Positions 4,477-8,796 of a stretch of 8,796 bases of DNA are shown piece after piece. Every line of letters starts with the position of its first letter. The stretch's first letter is position 1. The notes beneath the pieces are model-generated. The model saw only the letters and a list, made by a program, of their open reading frames with translations. It searched no databases and was not told the origin of the DNA. A program made the translations under genes and the position numbers. This DNA is from Thermoplasmata archaeon. Its GTDB lineage: Archaea > Thermoplasmatota > Thermoplasmata > Lutacidiplasmatales > UBA184. The stretch is from contig JASHYQ010000250.1 of the NCBI GenBank assembly GCA_030042955.1, forward strand, positions 1 to 8,796. Direction: 5' to 3'.

Positions 4477-5544
4477 TCAGCCGGTCGGGGGCGTCGCAGA
4501 GGCGAACGAGGTGGGCGCCGTCGCCGGGTGGGCGGCGAAGTACGCCCGCGTCGGCGCGAGACGACGGTCGAGCGCCTCGACGACCGCCGCCTTGAGGTCT
4601 TGGGGATGCAACCCACCCGCTGTCCACGCTTCCAGGAACGCCGTCTCGGTCTCGAACGTGACCGGGCCGCCGTGCTTCGCCGCCCGTGGGACCTCGAGCC
4701 GTCCCTCCCAGGGGAACACGATGTACCGGACGACCTCGACGACCGGGTTGCCGTCGACCTCCTTCGCCGGGCAGAAGGCCCCCGCGATCCGCTCGGCGAT
4801 CGTCGCGCGGTCCGCTGGGATCGGGATCCCGGTCTCGGGAACGGACTTCGACATCTTCCGTTCGACGAGCCCCTCGGCCGCGTCCATGCGGCCGCCGCCC
4901 TTCAGCGACGAGAGGAGCGGCGTGTGAACGGCCACGGGGGCTTTCCAGCCATAGTGGTGGGCGACCTCGCGGGCGAGCACGTGCGCCCGCCGCTGGTCCA
5001 TCCCGGCGTAGGCGAGGTCGACCGGGAGCTCGAAGATGTCCGCGGCCTGCATCGAGGGGTAGAACAGCTTGGAGGTGTCGAGGGCGCCTTCCTCCTCCGA
5101 CCGGCCGAGGATCGACATCGCGCGTTTGGTGCGGGCGAGGCTCGTCGCCTTCGCGACCCGCACGACCCGGGCCCAGTAGTCCGACGAGCCCGCGAGCTCG
5201 TGGGCCCACCGGTACCGGACCCGCGCCGGGTCCGCCCCCAGGGCGGTGAAGCCGGCCTCCATGTACCGCCCGCTCGCCTGGATCCGCTCGAGGTCCCCTC
5301 CGAGCTTGTCGTTGATCCAGGCGTGCCAGTCGGCGAGGAACACGGTGATGTCACAGCCGGCCTCGGCGAGGTCGAGAATCTTGCGCGCGGTGATCAGGTG
5401 GGCGACCGTGAGGATTCCCGACGGCTCGAACCCGATGTAGGCCCGGGGGTGGTCCTGGGTCGCCAGCAGGGTACGGAGCTCGTCCGGGGTGAGCACCTCG
5501 ACCGCATGGCGGCTGACCCGGTCGACGCGCGCCTCGAGGTCCAC
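4477..5544 (-). CDS. tyrS: Tyrosyl-tRNA synthetase, archaeal type
   Basis: Class I synthetase charging tRNA-Tyr. The 355-residue protein shows 'AYIGFEPSGILTVAHL' (35-50), combining the tyrosine-pocket Tyr36 with the HIGH-like PSG...AHL signature; 'YPSMQAADIFELPVDLAYAG' (162-181) with Tyr162, Gln166 and Asp169; 'GMDQRRAHVLARE' (181-193); and 'RKMSKS' (229-234). The Y..MQ..DI and GMDQR pattern separates TyrRS from TrpRS, and there is no S4-like C-terminal domain, as expected for the archaeal form. The C-terminal residues 335-355 are Ala/Thr/Pro-rich. The start is GTG at 5544, about 26 bases after a TATA box, so the mRNA is probably leaderless. It lies upstream of the ribosomal operon, which has its own promoter. 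Confidence 0.95.
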   Translation of the reverse strand: MDLEARVDRVSRHAVEVLTPDELRTLLATQDHPRAYIGFEPSGILTVAHLITARKILDLAEAGCDITVFLADWHAWINDKLGGDLERIQASGRYMEAGFTALGADPARVRYRWAHELAGSSDYWARVVRVAKATSLARTKRAMSILGRSEEEGALDTSKLFYPSMQAADIFELPVDLAYAGMDQRRAHVLAREVAHHYGWKAPVAVHTPLLSSLKGGGRMDAAEGLVERKMSKSVPETGIPIPADRATIAERIAGAFCPAKEVDGNPVVEVVRYIVFPWEGRLEVPRAAKHGGPVTFETETAFLEAWTAGGLHPQDLKAAVVEALDRRLAPTRAYFAAHPATAPTSFASATPPTG

Positions 5545-5565
5545 GGGTCGGGAGGAGGCGCCTCG

Positions 5566-5574
5566 GTATTTATG
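5566..5574 (-). promoter_or_regulatory. TATA box for tyrS
   Basis: CATAAATAC on the minus strand, centred about 26 bases before the tyrS GTG. This spacing places the transcription start at the start codon and supports leaderless translation. It is part of the divergent control region shared with the coiled-coil ATPase gene. Confidence 0.6.
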
Positions 5575-5617
5575 GGATAGTCGAGAGGCGTCCGACGGCC
5601 CGGCGGCGTTCGGGAGA

Positions 5618-5626
5618 CATATTAAG
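5618..5626 (+). promoter_or_regulatory. Probable TATA box for the coiled-coil ATPase gene
   Basis: CATATTAAG in GC-rich surroundings. A start near 5648 would leave about 13 untranslated bases before ATG 5661; an in-frame TTG at 5643 lies only 21 bases from it. A second AT-rich patch (CTAATTGA, about 5639-5646) is closer to the ATG, so the exact promoter is uncertain. Confidence 0.45.
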
Positions 5627-5660
5627 CCCCCGAGCGCGCTAATTGAACTCCCCAGCGGTT

Positions 5661-7916
5661 ATGGACGGTACGGCGGAGAGCGCATCGACGGTGAGCCTGT
5701 CGGCCCGCTCGTCGGCCGCCGCCGAGCTCGCGACGGCGCTCGGGGTTCCTCCCACGGTCGCCGAAGCGCTGGTCCGCGCGGGCCATGCGACCCCCGAGGC
5801 GGTCGCGAAGCTCTCGGACGTCGAGCTGCACGAGGCCGGCCTCTCCCTCGTCGAGATCGCCCGCCTCCGGGCCCCCCGAACGGCGGCCCATCCGGCGGAT
5901 TCCGAACAGATCGTCGAGAAGTGGGTCGGCACGCTCCGCCGGCCCGAGAAGAGCCGCAAGCACCGGGTCTCGGTCGCTCCGAAGGAGTCGACGGAGGTCC
6001 TTCGCAAGTGGGTCGGCGGGGACGACCGGGCCATGGAGGAGTGGATCCGCTCGTCCGAGGAGGTCCGACCGGTCGCACCGGCCGCTCCCGTCCCGACCCC
6101 CGGACCTGCCGCGCCGGCCGAGGCCGCCCCCGCGGCGGTCCGACCGACCGACCCGTCCGTCATGCCGGTCTTGGAACGCGAAGAGACCGTCGTGAAGTGG
6201 CTCACCGGGCTCCTCGACCGCGTGAAATCCGACCAGTTCGACCCGGCGACCTTGATCCAGGAGTCGCAGGACCTCCACCGGCAGCTGTTCGACGAGCGGG
6301 GCCGGCGCAAGCAGCTCGAGGACGAGGTCGAGCACGTCAAGCGCGGCTCAATCGCCGTCATCAAGTACGTCCGATCGCACGAAGCCAAGGAGCGCGAGGC
6401 GGCCGTCCGCGCGAAGGAGGATGAGATCGCCGAGCTCAAGCTCCGCCTACTGGCGCTCCAGGGAGGGGACGGGACCCGCCCGGCCGCGACGCCGGTCCCG
6501 ACCCCCGCGGGGACCGAGGCCTCGCGCCGCGTCGCGGCCGACGCCGCCGAGAAGGTCGCCCGCGAGGTCGACGCCCGGCTCCGAGAGGAGTTCTCCAACC
6601 GGGAGCACGAGTACATCGAACGCGAGACCGAGCTCCGTCGCCGTCTCGTCCAGCTCGAAGGCGAGGTGCGGAACTTCCGGGCCGAGACCGAGCGAGGGCG
6701 GGAGCGAGCCGAGATCCTCGCCGGGGCCCCGGGGACGGTCGCCGAGGAGGTACGCAAGCGCCTCGAGGAGGTCGACTCGCGCGAGAAGGACCTTGTGGCG
6801 CGAGAGAACGCGCTCCGCGCCCGTTTCGAGGAGATCCGGATCCAGTCGGACGAGATGGAGCGTCGCCGCTCCCCGCTCGAGTTCAAGGAGCGCGAGCTCG
6901 GGGTGTACGAGGAACGCCTCGCGACCCGCAAGCAGGCGCTCGACCTCGAGGCCCGACGCCTCGAGGAGATGCGTCGCGAGGTCGCCGCGACGGGAAGCGT
7001 CGGCGCCTCCGACGAGAGCCGTCGCCTCGAGGACCTCCGCCACCAGCTGACCCAGAAGGAGGAGGAGCTGCGGTCGCGCGAGTCCGCCCTTCGGGAGCGG
7101 ATGGTCGAGCTCGAGAGGCTCGCGGGGAAGGCCGCCGAGGTCGAGGCCGACCAGATGCACCGGGAGGCCGTCGCGGACGTCCAGGAGGTCAAGGTGAAGA
7201 GCGGGGTCCGTCGGCTCGACGACCTCGTCTACGGAGGGTTCCCGGTCGGAGCCCAGATCCTGGTCAACGGACCGGCGCATACCGGCAAGGACGTGCTCGC
7301 GCGGATTTTCTCCGCGGAGGGGCTCAAGCTCGGGATCCCATCGATCTGGGTCGTCACGGACAAGACGTGGGGCCAGGTGAAGGAGGACCTCACCTCCCTC
7401 TTCCCCGGCTACGCCGAGGCCGAGAAGAACGGGATGGTCCGCTACGTGGACATGTACTCCCGGAGCGTCGGCTCGACGCAGTCCGGTCCCGGGGTGCGAC
7501 TTCTCTCGCCGACCGACAAGGGGGTCCTCGACCAGCTCGCCTCGACGGTGAACGGATTCTCCGAGGAGCTGAAGGCGCGGTATCCGGCCTACCGGCTCGT
7601 CTTCGAAACGGTCTCCACCGTCACGGCCTACCTCGACACCACGGCGACGTTCCGGTTCCTCCAGCCGTTCGTCGGCCGACGGAAGATCGACGGCGCCGCC
7701 GCCTACTACGTCCTCGAGACCGGGATGCACACGGACGCCGACCTCGAGACCCTCGAGCACATGGTCGACGGCTCGATCAACCTGAAGGTGGAGCAGTTGA
7801 AGACGTTCCTCTCGGTCCGCGGGGTCGGCGAGGCCCAGTCGCGCGCCTGGATCGGCTACACGTTCACCAAGCGCTCGCTCAACCTCGGCTCGTTCAGCCT
7901 CGACCACATCCGCTGA
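5661..7916 (+). CDS. Helix-hairpin-helix, coiled-coil, KaiC/RecA-like ATPase domain protein of unknown role
   Basis: A 751-residue protein from ATG 5661 (TTG 5643 would add six residues). Domains in order: a helical HhH-like region (about 20-70, 'LGVPPTVAEALVRAGHATPE'); four Trp motifs, IVEKWVG (W88), VLRKWVG (W117), MEEWIR (W128) and TVVKWLTG (W180), with a Pro/Ala linker between the last two; a long charged coiled coil (about 200-260 and 285-500) with the heptad-like 'EKDLVARENALRARFEEIRI' (375-394); and a KaiC/RadA-like domain (about 515-751) starting 'VKSGVRRLDDLVYGGFPVGA'. The P-loop reads GPAHTGKD (537-544), with Asp where Thr or Ser normally binds Mg. A Walker B-like 'RLVFETVS' (645-652) has Glu for Asp. 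The C-terminal 'GSINLKVEQLKTFLSVRGVG' resembles the end of KaiC-family domains. It could be a degenerate ATPase with a structural, DNA-linked role; function is not known. Confidence 0.88.
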   Translation: MDGTAESASTVSLSARSSAAAELATALGVPPTVAEALVRAGHATPEAVAKLSDVELHEAGLSLVEIARLRAPRTAAHPADSEQIVEKWVGTLRRPEKSRKHRVSVAPKESTEVLRKWVGGDDRAMEEWIRSSEEVRPVAPAAPVPTPGPAAPAEAAPAAVRPTDPSVMPVLEREETVVKWLTGLLDRVKSDQFDPATLIQESQDLHRQLFDERGRRKQLEDEVEHVKRGSIAVIKYVRSHEAKEREAAVRAKEDEIAELKLRLLALQGGDGTRPAATPVPTPAGTEASRRVAADAAEKVAREVDARLREEFSNREHEYIERETELRRRLVQLEGEVRNFRAETERGRERAEILAGAPGTVAEEVRKRLEEVDSREKDLVARENALRARFEEIRIQSDEMERRRSPLEFKERELGVYEERLATRKQALDLEARRLEEMRREVAATGSVGASDESRRLEDLRHQLTQKEEELRSRESALRERMVELERLAGKAAEVEADQMHREAVADVQEVKVKSGVRRLDDLVYGGFPVGAQILVNGPAHTGKDVLARIFSAEGLKLGIPSIWVVTDKTWGQVKEDLTSLFPGYAEAEKNGMVRYVDMYSRSVGSTQSGPGVRLLSPTDKGVLDQLASTVNGFSEELKARYPAYRLVFETVSTVTAYLDTTATFRFLQPFVGRRKIDGAAAYYVLETGMHTDADLETLEHMVDGSINLKVEQLKTFLSVRGVGEAQSRAWIGYTFTKRSLNLGSFSLDHIR

Positions 7917-7962
7917 GCCTCCCCGCCGCCCCGGTGGGGACCGCGGGGGGCTCCCCGGGCGC

Positions 7963-8586
7963 CTAGGAGCTCCCCGGCGGTGACTCCGGGGGTCGAGGGC
8001 TCGCGGAGGCGGGGACCTCCGCGGGTCCACGGGGCGTGGCGGGAGCCGCCGGCTCCGACGGGGGAGGCTTTCGTTCCCTGAGGCCGAAGTAGGCGGCGAC
8101 CGCGGCCAGGACCACCACCAGCACGACGACGACCCAGAGCCACAACGGGATCCCTCCCGAACCGGTGCTGGGGGCCGGCGGTTCGGTGGCCGGCGAAAAC
8201 CCGATCTCGGCCGACGCCGGCCCCCCCCGCACGGTCACGCTCCCGTTGGTGACGTTGGCGGCGTACCCCACCGGCGGCACGAGCGTGAAGTTGTAGGTGC
8301 CGTTCGGCTCGGCGAAGATTATCTCGGTCGTCCCGCTGTTCGAGGGGGTCCGGTTCAGCTCCACCACCCAGGTCGTTCCCGCCTTGAGGCCGGACTCGGT
8401 GAAGGTCACCGGGTAGAAGGTAGCGGCTCGGGGAGCGGGGAGAAGGGCCGAGGCGGCGAGCGCGGGTCCGGGCACCCCGGCCCCGTGGGAGCCGACCACC
8501 GCTAGGCCTGCGGCCACGGTGAGGGCCATCAGCAGGACGATGAAGGACCCCCGGACCACCTTCCGCGGGTCGGAGACGTGCGTCAT
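7963..8586 (-). CDS. Membrane-anchored, probably glycosylated surface protein with a 'VTFTESGL' module
   Basis: 207 residues. Residues 12-32 form a hydrophobic N-terminal signal or anchor. One extracellular module follows, 'YPVTFTESGLKAGTTWVVEL' (58-77), a beta-rich repeat I associate with secreted proteins of Thermoplasmatota and related acidophiles. Five N-glycosylation sequons fall between 78 and 116 (NRT78, NGT95, NFT99, NVT111, NGS114). After a Pro/Ser-rich stalk comes a transmembrane helix (147-168, 'IPLWLWVVVVLVVVLAAVAA') and then 'LRERK' followed by a Pro-rich tail of about 35 residues, presumably cytoplasmic. The start is ATG 8586, with GAGGAG seven bases upstream and a TATA box about 40 upstream; 18 further in-frame residues upstream would overlap that promoter. 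It converges on the ATPase gene with 46 bases between the stops. No enzymatic domain is visible; its role at the cell surface is unknown. Confidence 0.82.
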   Translation of the reverse strand: MTHVSDPRKVVRGSFIVLLMALTVAAGLAVVGSHGAGVPGPALAASALLPAPRAATFYPVTFTESGLKAGTTWVVELNRTPSNSGTTEIIFAEPNGTYNFTLVPPVGYAANVTNGSVTVRGGPASAEIGFSPATEPPAPSTGSGGIPLWLWVVVVLVVVLAAVAAYFGLRERKPPPSEPAAPATPRGPAEVPASASPRPPESPPGSS

Positions 8587-8622
8587 CTCCGCGCTCCTCA
8601 ACGTACTGGGGGGTCCTGGCCC

Positions 8623-8628
8623 CTTAAG
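8623..8628 (-). promoter_or_regulatory. Probable TATA box for the surface protein gene
   Basis: CTTAAG, the only AT-rich hexamer at the right distance. Transcription would start near 8600, leaving a leader of about 14 bases that holds the Shine-Dalgarno GAGGAG (8594-8599). The match to a TATA consensus is only moderate. Confidence 0.4.
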
Positions 8629-8639
8629 ACCCTTCGGCA

Positions 8640-8657
8640 ATCGGAATCAACCGATTC
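8640..8657. repeat. Inverted repeat upstream of the surface protein promoter
   Basis: CGGAATC, four bases (AACC), GATTCCG: seven perfectly paired positions within an otherwise unstructured end region. A second, overlapping pairing, AATCGG with CCGATT, is also possible. It lies about 11 bases upstream of the surface gene TATA box, where archaeal activators or BRE-adjacent regulators bind, so an operator is possible. The rest of 8658-8796 shows no gene, tRNA or array that I can support. Confidence 0.35.
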
Positions 8658-8796
8658 CGGCCCCCGAGGGAGCTTGCACCAACCGCTATGTACGAGTCCC
8701 GACCTCCTCTTCCCGCTAGGCTGGACCGGGGGGTTGGGCGTCCCCTTACACACCGAAACCGTCCTTAGCGGGGGTGACAGGCAGGAGCGACGTTCG

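Noticed and set aside
5639..7192. Long minus-strand frame (517 codons) opposite the coiled-coil gene
   Set aside because: Ser/Arg-rich with no motifs; it is the antisense reflection of Glu/Arg/Leu-rich codons in GC-rich sequence, while the plus strand shows clear domains.
7917..7962. Bidirectional terminator in the convergent gap
   Set aside because: The sequence is GC-rich with only short partial complementarities and no T-tract on either strand, so I cannot support a specific terminator.
6447..8030. Second long minus-strand frame (527 codons) over the ATPase domain and the convergent gap
   Set aside because: No family motif; it would overlap both the ATPase gene and the surface protein gene and has the composition of an antisense frame.
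8660..8796. Possible tRNA gene (a D-arm-like stretch and a GGTTGATTCC that recalls a T-loop on the minus strand)
   Set aside because: No acceptor stem, anticodon stem or correct arm spacing could be assembled on either strand.

Overview
The window looks like a stretch of a high-GC archaeal chromosome. The evidence is a run of archaeal or eukaryotic-type translation genes (ribosomal proteins L7Ae, S28e and L24e, archaeal TyrRS, type II methionine aminopeptidase), TATA-like boxes about 25 to 28 bases upstream of several start codons, and probable leaderless transcripts. A surface protein carrying the 'VTFTESGL..GT.W.V.L' module, which I associate mainly with Thermoplasmatota, makes a GC-rich Thermoplasmatota lineage my best guess. 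That placement is an inference.

Left part, minus strand (1-1511): ndk, a short TsaC/Sua5-type threonylcarbamoyl-AMP synthase gene and a methionine aminopeptidase gene cut by the window edge form a tight operon with gaps of 4 and 2 bases. A divergent class I methyltransferase gene (1609-2403, plus) shares the ndk promoter region and converges on a nuclease gene, the two stop codons sharing one CTAG.

Centre, minus strand (2400-5544): tyrS, then rpl7ae-rps28e-rpl24e, then two overlapping ORFs that together make one Cas4/RecB-like nuclease. Motif I His and the first Fe-S Cys lie in one ORF; the D, E-x-K and Q-x3-Y motifs and the other three Cys lie in the other. Each ORF also carries one transmembrane segment at the junction. 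The known archaeal order L7Ae-S28e-L24e-Ndk appears here to be interrupted by the nuclease pair and the methyltransferase. The rpl7ae leader contains a near-perfect kink-loop directly against the start codon and over its Shine-Dalgarno sequence, the expected architecture for autoregulation by L7Ae.

Right part: a 751-residue protein (5661-7916, plus) joins a helix-hairpin-helix-like N-terminus, repeated KW[VL] motifs, a long coiled coil and a KaiC/RecA-like ATPase domain with an atypical Walker A (GKD). It converges on a glycosylation-site-rich, membrane-anchored surface protein (7963-8586, minus). The last 200 bases hold that gene's promoter and an inverted repeat; no further gene can be established there.

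The two observations most worth following are the split membrane Cas4-like nuclease and the L7Ae kink-loop leader.
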